A stretch of 36,265 bases of DNA, taken from a virus. Of this stretch, positions 1 through 7,085 are shown one piece after another (the first letter of the stretch is position 1; every line of letters begins with the position of its first letter). The stretch lies in the IMG/VR virus record IMGVR_UViG_3300009503_000580, positions 1-36,265 of that record, one strand, 5' to 3'. Made by a program: the position numbers and the translations under genes. The notes beneath the pieces were generated by a model that worked only from the letters and a program-made list of their open reading frames with translations, made no database searches and was not told the origin of the DNA.

Positions 1-1
1 A

Positions 2-220
2 GTTATGGAAGGCATAGAACTTTTAAAAAATGTTAGAAGTGACCCACAGCTTAAAGATATACCTTTCTTAATGGTCACAGCAGAAGCCGAAAAAGAAAAA
101 GTAATTGAAGCAATAAAATCAGGAGTTGATAACTATATTGTTAAACCTTTCACAGGAGAAGTTTTAAAGGAAAAGCTTGAAAAAATTGCTCAGAAGAAGA
201 GCGTACTGAGGTGTGATTGA
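2..220 (+). CDS. cheY: CheY-like response regulator receiver domain, 5' truncated by window edge
   Basis: The visible C-terminal 72 residues match the second half of a single-domain chemotaxis-type receiver. MVTAEA carries the conserved switch Thr and KPFT the conserved Lys. In the family, phosphorylated CheY binds the flagellar motor. The frame runs off the left edge (gtt atg gaa), so the Met at base 5 is internal and the phosphoacceptor Asp lies outside the window. The protein ends with an unusual tail (KKSVLRCD) whose codons contain the SD of the next gene, one base after the stop. That suggests it belongs to the phage operon and is not an assembly join. Codon use (mostly AAA, GAA) looks somewhat more host-like than the genes that follow. 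It could instead be a host flank next to an insertion; identity as a receiver domain is firm. Confidence 0.85.
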   Translation, partial: VMEGIELLKNVRSDPQLKDIPFLMVTAEAEKEKVIEAIKSGVDNYIVKPFTGEVLKEKLEKIAQKKSVLRCD

Positions 221-221
221 T

Positions 222-446
222 ATGAGACGCTTACAGCGGTATGTTGCATTAGTTGTGGTAGAAGATAGTTCAGGAAGATCGAAGATACTTCGAGTTATCG
301 ACAGTATAGACGAAGAGGCTGTTTACGAATGCCTCGCCAATGAGTATCAAGATTTTATGTTAGCTGCAGTAGTTCTAACTGTGGATGAGTTTCGGAGACT
401 GCAATCCTTGAATCCTGACGAGACACTTCTCCTATCCGTCAACTAA
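222..446 (+). CDS. small hypothetical protein, 74 aa
   Basis: No family recognised. The protein alternates short strand-like segments (YVALVVVED, MLAAVVLTVDEF) with acidic helices, suggesting a small alpha/beta domain. ATG 222 is chosen over the in-frame GTG at 213 because GAGGTG at 209-213 sits at normal SD distance from it. It lies one base after the cheY stop and is probably translationally coupled to it. It is followed by a hairpin at 472-490, which may end this transcription unit. Confidence 0.6.
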   Translation: MRRLQRYVALVVVEDSSGRSKILRVIDSIDEEAVYECLANEYQDFMLAAVVLTVDEFRRLQSLNPDETLLLSVN

Positions 447-471
447 CAACAAACGTATAAGAAAAATAACT

Positions 472-490
472 ATGCCTTCGTTGAAGGCAT
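472..490 (+). terminator. 8-bp hairpin between genes, possible terminator
   Basis: ATGCCTTC / GAAGGCAT form a perfect 8-bp stem with a GTT loop. It is followed by ATATCTTTTAT, a weak U-rich tail. The SD of the next gene (ATGGAGG at 502) begins only about 12 nt later, so a separate promoter would not fit between them. It may be a weak terminator or a 5' structural element of the downstream message. Confidence 0.45.
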
Positions 491-514
491 ATATCTTTTA
501 TATGGAGGTATAGT

Positions 515-856
515 ATGAGTGGAGTAAAGAAGCAATTAGTTAAAAGTGCGTACCTTGCACTTAAAGATTGCTTAAGTGCTTGGTTACGTATTGACATAAG
601 CAAAGAGGAAGAAGCGGAAGTCAGGGACACTTATAACTTCTTGTCGGAAGTCGTAGTTCTAATAGAAAGAGATGAAGCAGACCTGGAGAAGTTAGTGCAC
701 CAATTGTTAGCTAGCCGTAAAAACTATGCTACACAACTTCAGACGTTGAAAAAGAATGTAGAACAGAAGCAGATTCAGCATAAGATGGTAGATCAGCTTG
801 TTAAGAGCTACGAGACGTTGCTTCAACGAATCGATATGTTAAGGATGTCACGATGA
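515..856 (+). CDS. coiled-coil hypothetical protein, 113 aa
   Basis: No family recognised. The sequence is almost entirely helical. Residues about 45-110 show heptad-like spacing of Leu/Val with many Lys, Glu and Gln, typical of a coiled coil. The SD is ATGGAGG at 502-508. The stop overlaps the start of the Rad50-like gene by 4 bp (ATGA), so the two are probably co-translated. That makes a structural or accessory role with the Rad50/Mre11 pair possible, but this is inference from position only. Confidence 0.6.
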   Translation: MSGVKKQLVKSAYLALKDCLSAWLRIDISKEEEAEVRDTYNFLSEVVVLIERDEADLEKLVHQLLASRKNYATQLQTLKKNVEQKQIQHKMVDQLVKSYETLLQRIDMLRMSR

Positions 857-1977
857 AGCTTACTTTGAGGAATTTCCAGTGTCATAAGCATGCGGAGTTA
901 GAACTGAGTCCTCTAACGTTCTTAATAGGTCCAAGTAATACGGGTAAGAGTGCATACGTTCGTGCTATCGGATTTCTTACGGGTCAACTTTCGTTAGGCG
1001 CTAGCCGACTTGTCACTCGTGGACAGAAAACGATGTCGGTGAGCCTACAAACAGATTCACATATATACGAGCGGATGCTCGACAAAGACGGTGTGCACTG
1101 TAAGCTTGACGATACAGTGTACCCTCGAATGGGAGTTAACGTACCAGATGAGTTCACAAAACTCGCAACTATTCAGTTTCAGTTCGAGCCGTTCTTCTTA
1201 GTAACAGATGCACCATCTGATGTATTCAAAAAGATATCTACTGTACTGGATCTCGAGAAGTTGGATAATCTCACGAAATTGATTACATCTGACGTCAACG
1301 CTCTAAGATCCTCTTTGAAAGTAGACATTGAGTCTTATCAAGAACTTACACAACGCTTACATATTGTTGAGAACATTCACAATCAATATAGAGTACTAGA
1401 ACAGATTAAGTTCGCTACACTACTTTCGCTTACCAACGACTTTCGGAAGAGGCTGATCGATCTATATAGAACTAAACTTCAACTTCTCAAACAACTCTGG
1501 AAGACGCACGTATACTATATCTACACTAAGTTACTCTTTCTGCTGAAAGCACTCCAGCAGTTACGGTACTGGAAGACTATTGTACTAACGCAGAAGCCAC
1601 GATTGTTGAATCAGCTGTATGCCCACATAAAAGTGTTGCACGTCTACAAACTACGAATCTGGATCTATAGATGTTGTATGCTTATACATCTATTTGATCG
1701 AGTACAGAGTCTGATAAAAGCGATTATACACAGTCGAGTATTGTTAAACTTACGGAAACTACTGTTATATTTAGTCTACATAAAACAGCGTGAGAAATAT
1801 GTTGGCCTTCGACTTTCCTACGGAATTTACGGTTTATATTTACACTTGTTACGTCTAACTCAGACCGCTCAACTCGAACGGCTTGAGGATTTGATACAAA
1901 TCTGTGAGAAGCTCGCAACAATACGCAATAGAAGATGTCCTACGTGTGGACAGCAATTACCTGAGGTGCAAATATGA
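853..1977 (+). CDS. Rad50/SbcC-like ATPase, N-terminal half only (Walker A and zinc hook)
   Basis: Residues 1-145 form the N-terminal lobe of a Rad50/SbcC ATPase: LRNFQCHKHAELEL, then Walker A GPSNTGKS near residues 26-33, and a Q-loop-like QFQFEPFF near residue 117. Residues about 150-355 are a helical arm rich in Leu, Tyr, Arg and Lys. The protein stops just after a CPTCG zinc-hook motif (C362, C365). There is no ABC signature, Walker B or H-loop, so it cannot be a complete ATPase alone. The missing half matches the gene at 33152-33700. It lies two genes upstream of Mre11, its usual partner in end resection and in T4-type recombination-dependent replication (gp46/gp47). The arm is strongly basic between about residues 215 and 330, unlike ordinary Rad50 coiled coils; the other frames here are full of stops, so the frame is real. 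Confidence 0.8.
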   Translation: MKLTLRNFQCHKHAELELSPLTFLIGPSNTGKSAYVRAIGFLTGQLSLGASRLVTRGQKTMSVSLQTDSHIYERMLDKDGVHCKLDDTVYPRMGVNVPDEFTKLATIQFQFEPFFLVTDAPSDVFKKISTVLDLEKLDNLTKLITSDVNALRSSLKVDIESYQELTQRLHIVENIHNQYRVLEQIKFATLLSLTNDFRKRLIDLYRTKLQLLKQLWKTHVYYIYTKLLFLLKALQQLRYWKTIVLTQKPRLLNQLYAHIKVLHVYKLRIWIYRCCMLIHLFDRVQSLIKAIIHSRVLLNLRKLLLYLVYIKQREKYVGLRLSYGIYGLYLHLLRLTQTAQLERLEDLIQICEKLATIRNRRCPTCGQQLPEVQI

Positions 1978-2357
1978 ACTTTTCTCAAATTCTTAGACGT
2001 GCTATTGACGTGTTAAGACCTAAATATGTCTCACTCCAATTGGTAACTATAGGAAAGAGTAAGGTAGTGATACTTCCACCAACCGTTTCTGAATTCAAAC
2101 TACGATTGCTTGAGCTCAATATCATTTGGAATAAATTCTCTATTGTCTACGTGTGCTTACATCACGCGGAGTATGTAAAAGGTTTCGCAATACTATACAT
2201 GTGTGATGACGCCTTAATTCATAAATGCTCAAGATGGAAACTCTTTAGCGCCCATCTAACAGACGTTATCGTTCCGCTCTCAGCGATGACTCTTCAGTCA
2301 CTATATCCGACGTTGAAACATCAGCCATTAGGTATTCCTGTGGAGGACTTACTATGA
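1974..2357 (+). CDS. hypothetical protein between Rad50 half and Mre11, 127 aa
   Basis: No family recognised. The protein is mixed alpha/beta with hydrophobic strands (FSIVYVCLHHAEYV, FAILYMCDD) and several scattered Cys and His that do not form an obvious zinc motif. It overlaps the Rad50 half by 4 bp upstream and Mre11 by 4 bp downstream, so it is translated as part of the same unit. The operon position suggests a role with the nuclease complex; nothing in the sequence proves it. Confidence 0.55.
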   Translation: MNFSQILRRAIDVLRPKYVSLQLVTIGKSKVVILPPTVSEFKLRLLELNIIWNKFSIVYVCLHHAEYVKGFAILYMCDDALIHKCSRWKLFSAHLTDVIVPLSAMTLQSLYPTLKHQPLGIPVEDLL

Positions 2358-3151
2358 AGATAGGTTTCATAGGAGATCTACATTTACAGAAAGCTCAACC
2401 ACCTAGTAGAGCAGATGACTGGGTAGAGACGACATACCGCAAAATTAGTTGGCTGAATACTGTACCTGTAGACATTCTAGTCTGTACAGGAGATCTAGTA
2501 ACACAACGTCCTCTTACAGTATCTACACTTTTGTTTGCATTTCGTATTTTAGCACAAATTCAGAAACCGTTTTACTCGATTGTTGGCAACCACGATCAGA
2601 TCACGACGACTGATAGTGTATTGGATCTTGTGCCGTCTATACATTCGTTAGACGTAGTTGAAATAGACGATGTTGTTATATTTGGTGTCCCATATGGACA
2701 AACAGCCTATCCGGTTCCTGTACCAGATAGATTCAATATATTGGTGTTGCATGAGATGATTACTCCTGCGACGAAAGAGTTACTAGGCTGCTATCATACA
2801 CCAAAAGTGAAAGGCTTCGACTTATATATAGTTGGACACTATCACGAACCCTTTGTACTTACGACACCTGAAGGTAAAGATGTTATCAATCCTGGAGTAG
2901 TATTGAGAGGTCGAGCGGATGAGGCAGACATACAAAGTAAATTAGTTATCTTCGATACTGAAACAAAAAGTGTTGAATTTGTAGATATTCCGCAAGCTCG
3001 GAATGTCTTCGTAGAACGTGTTGAGACAGTACTCGAACACGTTGTGTACACATTACGAGATCTACAACATATTACACTATCTAATTGGCTAGAAGAAGCT
3101 CCAGAAGACATCAAACCTATCTTGATGGAGTATGTCATTAAAGTGAAATAA
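2354..3151 (+). CDS. Mre11/SbcD-like DNA exonuclease (metallophosphoesterase)
   Basis: All calcineurin-like phosphoesterase motifs are present in order: GDLHL (D8, H10), TGDLV (D47), GNHD (78-81), VLHE, VGHYHEP and NPGV. These bind the two Mn ions of Mre11/SbcD/T4 gp47, which processes DNA ends together with a Rad50-type ATPase. At 265 residues it is shorter than cellular Mre11; the catalytic domain is complete and the region after about residue 210 is a short cap or Rad50-binding segment. The SD GTGGAGG lies in the end of the previous gene, with a 4-bp overlap. Confidence 0.88.
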   Translation: MKIGFIGDLHLQKAQPPSRADDWVETTYRKISWLNTVPVDILVCTGDLVTQRPLTVSTLLFAFRILAQIQKPFYSIVGNHDQITTTDSVLDLVPSIHSLDVVEIDDVVIFGVPYGQTAYPVPVPDRFNILVLHEMITPATKELLGCYHTPKVKGFDLYIVGHYHEPFVLTTPEGKDVINPGVVLRGRADEADIQSKLVIFDTETKSVEFVDIPQARNVFVERVETVLEHVVYTLRDLQHITLSNWLEEAPEDIKPILMEYVIKVK

Positions 3152-3199
3152 AGAAGCAAATAGAAAATCGTATAGTAAGAGTTATGGAGGGACATTCTA

Positions 3200-3406
3200 A
3201 TGCAATATGCAAGCGTTGACAACGTTACTTTGTCTGTAGACGATTTGATAATGAAGCTAGGATCGTTGACAGTAGAGAAAATGGAATTGGAGAAGAGACT
3301 ACAAAATCTAACGAAGAAATACAACGAACTATCTGACATGTTAAATCAAGAGAGGTTGAAAGTAGCAAAATTAGAGGAGAAGTTGAATGATAGTAAGACT
3401 GAATAA
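3200..3406 (+). CDS. small coiled-coil protein, 68 aa
   Basis: No family recognised. Residues 20-66 form a continuous charged heptad pattern (VEKMELEKRL, LNQERLKVAKLEEKL), a clear coiled coil. The SD ATGGAGG at 3184 gives normal spacing to ATG 3200. It is placed just after Mre11 and before a membrane mini-protein. A structural or adaptor role is possible, but its function is unknown. Confidence 0.6.
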   Translation: MQYASVDNVTLSVDDLIMKLGSLTVEKMELEKRLQNLTKKYNELSDMLNQERLKVAKLEEKLNDSKTE

Positions 3407-3502
3407 AATATATACATGAACTCACTACACGAAGAAATTCAGTTTTATATCAACGTAGTACTATTACAGATAGAAGAATATTATTATAAGGAGGAATAAA
3501 AG

Positions 3503-3619
3503 ATGGAAAACTTTCTTGAGTCATCTTTGAGTCTCTTACTTTTTATGTCGGGAATATGTGGTATCATGCTTGTACTGACGTCTGTTGACTGGGTCTCCGA
3601 GAAAATCCTTAGGAAGTAA
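3503..3619 (+). CDS. 38-aa single-pass membrane mini-protein
   Basis: ATG 3503 follows a strong SD (AAGGAGG at 3488-3494) and opens a 38-codon frame. Residues about 8-28 are hydrophobic (LSLLLFMSGICGIMLVLT), enough for one membrane helix, followed by a short charged tail ending EKILRK. No family is recognised. The next gene, queD, has its own SD 20 bp downstream. Single-helix phage mini-proteins include holin-like and superinfection-exclusion proteins, but the sequence does not decide. Confidence 0.55.
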   Translation: MENFLESSLSLLLFMSGICGIMLVLTSVDWVSEKILRK

Positions 3620-3639
3620 TATTTTGAAGGAGGAATAAA

Positions 3640-4071
3640 ATGAGACTAAGAGTTATCGACCACTTCGATGCTGCACATCGTTTATTGCAGTATCAAGGTA
3701 AGTGTGCGAATCTACACGGACATACCTGGGTCGTAGAAGTAGGTATCGATATTGACATTCGTCAGATCACTTCCGTAGGCTTCGCAATCGACTTCGGAGA
3801 TCTCAAACTTATTGTGAAGAGTGTGTTAGAAGAATACGATCACGCGTTCCTTGTTAATAGGACTGATCCTATTTGTGCTAATATGAGCTCTACACGGTTA
3901 ATACAACTTGACGGAAATCCCACAGCAGAAACGCTTGCGATACAAATACTGAAAGACTTACGACAAGAACTAAGAGAGCGAGAGTTGACTGGAGTTACAG
4001 TCGCAGAAGTTACAGTTTGGGAATCTCCGAAAGCGGGCGTAACAGTCTACAATCGGGAGGTAGCAGAATGA
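3640..4071 (+). CDS. queD: QueD-like 6-carboxytetrahydropterin synthase
   Basis: This is a PTPS/QueD-fold enzyme of 143 residues. Zinc ligands H13, H26 and H28 are visible in DAAHRL and NLHGH, with the catalytic Cys22 just before. AIDFGDLK, YDHAFL and NPTAETLA follow, and TVWESP supplies the conserved Glu near residue 126. QueD converts dihydroneopterin triphosphate to 6-carboxytetrahydropterin, the second step toward preQ0. The SD AAGGAGG precedes ATG 3640. With GAT-QueC (4689), QueE (20059) and DpdA (19367) it forms a 7-deazaguanine pathway; no FolE is visible, so GTP cyclohydrolase may come from the host or lie outside the window. Confidence 0.9.
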   Translation: MRLRVIDHFDAAHRLLQYQGKCANLHGHTWVVEVGIDIDIRQITSVGFAIDFGDLKLIVKSVLEEYDHAFLVNRTDPICANMSSTRLIQLDGNPTAETLAIQILKDLRQELRERELTGVTVAEVTVWESPKAGVTVYNREVAE

Positions 4072-4400
4072 CAAAAGAAATAGAACTACAGATTAATTTG
4101 TTGAAGAATGAGCTACAAAAATTAGGATTTAAGAGTGTTGAGGACGCGATGAAGTATGTTGAAAGTGTCGACATACAGAAGTTGAAAGACGAACTCATAG
4201 TGATGGAGAATATTATGAAAGATCTTCCGTCTATCACAACAGTGATGACGGAAATAAAGATGATAGAAAAAGAATTACAAGAGTTGGGTGTAACAGACAT
4301 TGAGGAATTCATGCAACAAACGAAAGATGTTGACGTTGCTAGTGTCGTGTATGAGATCAAAAACTTGCAAGAACAGATTAAGGAGCTAAAAATAATTTAA
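4068..4400 (+). CDS. helical protein with an internal tandem duplication, 110 aa
   Basis: No family recognised. The protein is helical and charged. Two similar segments are visible: LQKLGFKSVEDAMKYVESVD (about residues 17-36) and LQELGVTDIEEFMQQTKDVD (about 67-86), each flanked by coiled-coil stretches, so the gene likely arose by internal duplication. ATG 4068 is chosen because GGGAGG lies 6-12 bases upstream; earlier in-frame ATGs lie inside queD. It overlaps the end of queD by 4 bp and is probably co-translated with it. Confidence 0.6.
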   Translation: MTKEIELQINLLKNELQKLGFKSVEDAMKYVESVDIQKLKDELIVMENIMKDLPSITTVMTEIKMIEKELQELGVTDIEEFMQQTKDVDVASVVYEIKNLQEQIKELKII

Positions 4401-4410
4401 GGGGGGTGTT

Positions 4411-4689
4411 ATGCGAGTATATTGGAAAGTTAAGAACGATCCACGGGTAGACAAGAATTTTTGTCCTGCCTGTGGTACGACACTTACACATAACCTAATC
4501 CCGGCCTCTAAGGAGGCTAGCTGGCGATGCCGAAATTGCGGTTGGGAGGTAATAGCTCGACATCCTTTTCCAAGAGTATCTGAGGATATTGTAAGTTGCT
4601 ATGAATATCCTTGGTTGATTAAAGACAACGGAAAGACAGGATGGATCTCTCCAGAAGTAGAAGCGGAAGAGAAAGGAGGTAAGCTGTAA
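4411..4689 (+). CDS. zinc-ribbon protein, 92 aa
   Basis: A four-cysteine zinc ribbon is clear: FCPACG near residue 17 and WRCRNCGW near residue 43, with a short beta spacer. The C-terminal half (PWLIKDNGKTGWI) is not recognised. SD GGGGGGTG precedes ATG 4411. The stop overlaps the GAT-QueC start by 1 base, so it is tightly coupled to the deazaguanine genes. Small zinc ribbons often act in nucleic-acid or protein contacts; no specific role can be assigned. Confidence 0.6.
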   Translation: MRVYWKVKNDPRVDKNFCPACGTTLTHNLIPASKEASWRCRNCGWEVIARHPFPRVSEDIVSCYEYPWLIKDNGKTGWISPEVEAEEKGGKL

Positions 4690-6173
4690 TGTGCATGTTA
4701 CTTGGTTGGGCGGGAAAAGTACCTCTTCGCCCAAGTCACGAGTTTATACAATACATTGATAGACGCGGTAGAGATGCGTTTGGTGTTTACACACCAAAAA
4801 CAGGTAAAATTACAGCATTCTCAAAAGACGCGTTTCTAAACAAAGTTACGGATATAGAAGATGAAGTAGCTTTATTTGTAGGTAGAGCTGTTCCCGCGAC
4901 AGAGTATCACGGTCACAAATACATTAGCAGCAAAGACACTCAACCCTTCATAAAAGGTGACTGGGTTGTAACACATAACGGATTACTACATAATGACACT
5001 GTGCTCGGGAAGAAGTATAAGCTACGTCGTCCTACCAAAGTTGATTCTTTCGTTATTGCATCTCTTCTAGATCGTTTCACAGTATCAAATACGTCTGCTC
5101 CTGATACTGTGACTAAAGTATTGGATGAAATCGAAGGATCATACGCTCTTGCAATCTACAACTCCAAGCAAAATTATCTCGCACTAGTAACGAACTTTAT
5201 GCCACTTTACTATAAACTTACTAATGATACTATCTACTGGTCTTCACTTCCTATTGAAGATATTACAACACCTCTTGAGCCATATTCGGGACTCCATATT
5301 TTTTTAAATGAACCTTCTGGTATCAAAGTTTCTCCATTCACACTAAAGACAACTCTAGACTTTAATAAAGTTGGTGTTGTATGTAGTGGGGGTATGGATA
5401 GTGTAACCGCACTACGCCTCTATCAGGTTCTCGGTTTCGATGTTACACTTATTCATTTTAGCTATGGACAAGCAGCACAAGTCGTTGAGGATTATGTCAC
5501 CACACAGATCGCGGACACATACGGCATACGCAAAATAACGCTTGATGTACAAGATTTATTCAAGCATTTCACGAGTGTGCTACTAAAAGCTAAACAGATC
5601 CCCGACAAAGCAGCTAGACTACTTGATGCCGAAGGTACATACAGTTACGTTCCTGCCAGAAATCTCATCTTTGCAGCTATTGGTTTAGGAGTTTGTGAAG
5701 AGTTAGACCTCGGCCGTTTAGTTATATCTGGTAATTTAGATGATGGGGGTGGCTATCCAGATAACAATTACCCATTCTTCAAGTATCTCGACTACGTGAG
5801 TGCGTTATCACTTAATCAGCGACATAAGGTGAGATTTGAAGCACCTTTCGTACATCTAACGAAAAAAGAGATTTTAGAGATTGCATTTGCAACTGGTACA
5901 CCTCTTCACATGACTGCGAGTTGCTACTATCCTAAACTAGAGGAAGATAACAAGATAATATATTGCGGAAGTTGCGGGTGCGATAAGCTGAGAGTAGAGA
6001 GCTTTAAAGCTTTAGGTTATGTCGATCCGGTTAAGTATAGAATGTCACAGAAATGGGGAAGACGAAAAAGTCTATGGAAGCATCCGCAATGGGCGGATCG
6101 AGTGAACAATATTAACTTAAGAATGTTGGAGGCTGAGATTCCTTACTTCGAGTATTTAGACATCAAAAAATAA
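4689..6173 (+). CDS. GAT-QueC fusion: class II glutamine amidotransferase joined to 7-cyano-7-deazaguanine synthase
   Basis: Residues 1 to about 215 are a class II glutamine amidotransferase: Cys2 as N-terminal nucleophile (MCMLLGW), RGRDAFGV, HNGLLHND, EGSYALAIY. Residues about 228-494 are QueC: PP-loop CSGGMDS near 233, VPARN, YPDNNYPF, and the zinc cluster SCYYP ... CGSCGCDKLR followed by GYVDP. QueC makes preQ0 from 7-carboxy-7-deazaguanine. GAT-QueC fusions are known from archaea and phages, where the amidotransferase is linked to conversion of the nitrile to the amidine of archaeosine. All key residues are intact. The length fits two full domains. The start is supported by AAAGGAGG at 4674-4681. 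The likely product is a modified guanine for phage DNA, but the exact end product is inference. Confidence 0.88.
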   Translation: MCMLLGWAGKVPLRPSHEFIQYIDRRGRDAFGVYTPKTGKITAFSKDAFLNKVTDIEDEVALFVGRAVPATEYHGHKYISSKDTQPFIKGDWVVTHNGLLHNDTVLGKKYKLRRPTKVDSFVIASLLDRFTVSNTSAPDTVTKVLDEIEGSYALAIYNSKQNYLALVTNFMPLYYKLTNDTIYWSSLPIEDITTPLEPYSGLHIFLNEPSGIKVSPFTLKTTLDFNKVGVVCSGGMDSVTALRLYQVLGFDVTLIHFSYGQAAQVVEDYVTTQIADTYGIRKITLDVQDLFKHFTSVLLKAKQIPDKAARLLDAEGTYSYVPARNLIFAAIGLGVCEELDLGRLVISGNLDDGGGYPDNNYPFFKYLDYVSALSLNQRHKVRFEAPFVHLTKKEILEIAFATGTPLHMTASCYYPKLEEDNKIIYCGSCGCDKLRVESFKALGYVDPVKYRMSQKWGRRKSLWKHPQWADRVNNINLRMLEAEIPYFEYLDIKK

Positions 6174-6202
6174 ACAAAAATTATAAGACTGGAGAGTATT
6201 GA

Positions 6203-6880
6203 ATGTTAATCGGGGTCTCGGGTACGCATAGCACGGGCAAATCGTTGTTTTTGTACGAGCTACGAAAGCATCTCAAAAAACCTACAAAACTTATTACTGA
6301 GTTGTACCGAGAGATAATCGCACGGACGCCTGTCAGTAGATTTACAGACGGAGCGCTTCAAGATCTCGCGACATTCGAGATGTATGTACGCCACGAGATG
6401 ATCTTAGAAGCTCTCAAAGAAGAGAAGATTGTTTTAGTTGATCGGCATCCAGTTGACGCTCTCGTTTACGCTAAGTTCTTCGGCGCAAATGTTACAAAAG
6501 TAGAGTCTATTCTAAAAGAGCAATTGCCTTTATGGGAAGATGCTATTATTGTTGGTTTTCTTTTTGGGTTTGAGTATACTATACCTCCACGACTCCTCAA
6601 GCCTCTACGAGACGATCCCGTTCGTAGAGAGACACTAAGACTTACTAACTACTCTACGTTAGATAATGCTGTCATAGAGTTCGAGCGACTCTACTTGCAA
6701 ACCGTCCAAGAACTGCAGATCCCGATGAAGATTTTCAAGTTGTCAGATTATATAACACAACCTATAACGGAGACGTATACAGCTCGCAATACGACTGCAA
6801 TCGAGTATATTTTAGCAGAGACTGGTAGTCGGGCACAAAAAATACAGGAGGTGGAAAGTAATGTTCGTAGATCTGCATAG
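6203..6880 (+). CDS. P-loop NTPase, nucleotide/deoxynucleoside kinase-like (AAA_28/NadR-C type)
   Basis: Walker A GTHSTGKS sits near residues 7-14. A second acidic motif, VLVDRHPVDALVYAKFFG, near residues 80-97 resembles the D-R/H lid of kinases related to the NadR C-terminal domain and thymidylate kinase. Length (225 aa) fits this family. Phages often carry such proteins for nucleotide metabolism, but the substrate cannot be read from sequence. SD GGAGAG precedes ATG 6203. The 3' end overlaps the next gene by 20 bp. Confidence 0.6.
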   Translation: MLIGVSGTHSTGKSLFLYELRKHLKKPTKLITELYREIIARTPVSRFTDGALQDLATFEMYVRHEMILEALKEEKIVLVDRHPVDALVYAKFFGANVTKVESILKEQLPLWEDAIIVGFLFGFEYTIPPRLLKPLRDDPVRRETLRLTNYSTLDNAVIEFERLYLQTVQELQIPMKIFKLSDYITQPITETYTARNTTAIEYILAETGSRAQKIQEVESNVRRSA

Positions 6881-7085
6881 AGGATATGTTTGTATAGATT
6901 GTGATGCTATCTTTGATCCGTCTGATTATCGAGACGCTAGCAAAGAGATTCAATGTCCTAGATGTGCTTCTAGAGTCGCAATACCACTTACGCGGTGGCT
7001 TAGAGCATTAGGTATGACGGCACTTGAAGCTTATATTCGGGAGGAAGCATGTCGAGTGACATCAGCAGAATCTTTAGAGAACTAG
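6861..7085 (+). CDS. small zinc-ribbon protein, 74 aa
   Basis: Four cysteines in two CxxC pairs (VCIDCDAIF and IQCPRCASR) define a zinc ribbon in residues 10-40, followed by a helical tail. SD GGAGG at 6847 precedes ATG 6861. It overlaps the kinase-like gene upstream by 20 bp and the ligase downstream by 37 bp, so it is embedded in the operon. Function unknown; possibly a nucleic-acid or protein adaptor. Confidence 0.55.
   Translation: MFVDLHRGYVCIDCDAIFDPSDYRDASKEIQCPRCASRVAIPLTRWLRALGMTALEAYIREEACRVTSAESLEN

Noticed and set aside
3416-3499. 27-codon frame between the coiled-coil gene and the membrane mini-protein
   Set aside because: It has no ribosome site and its end falls inside the SD of the next gene; chance is likely.
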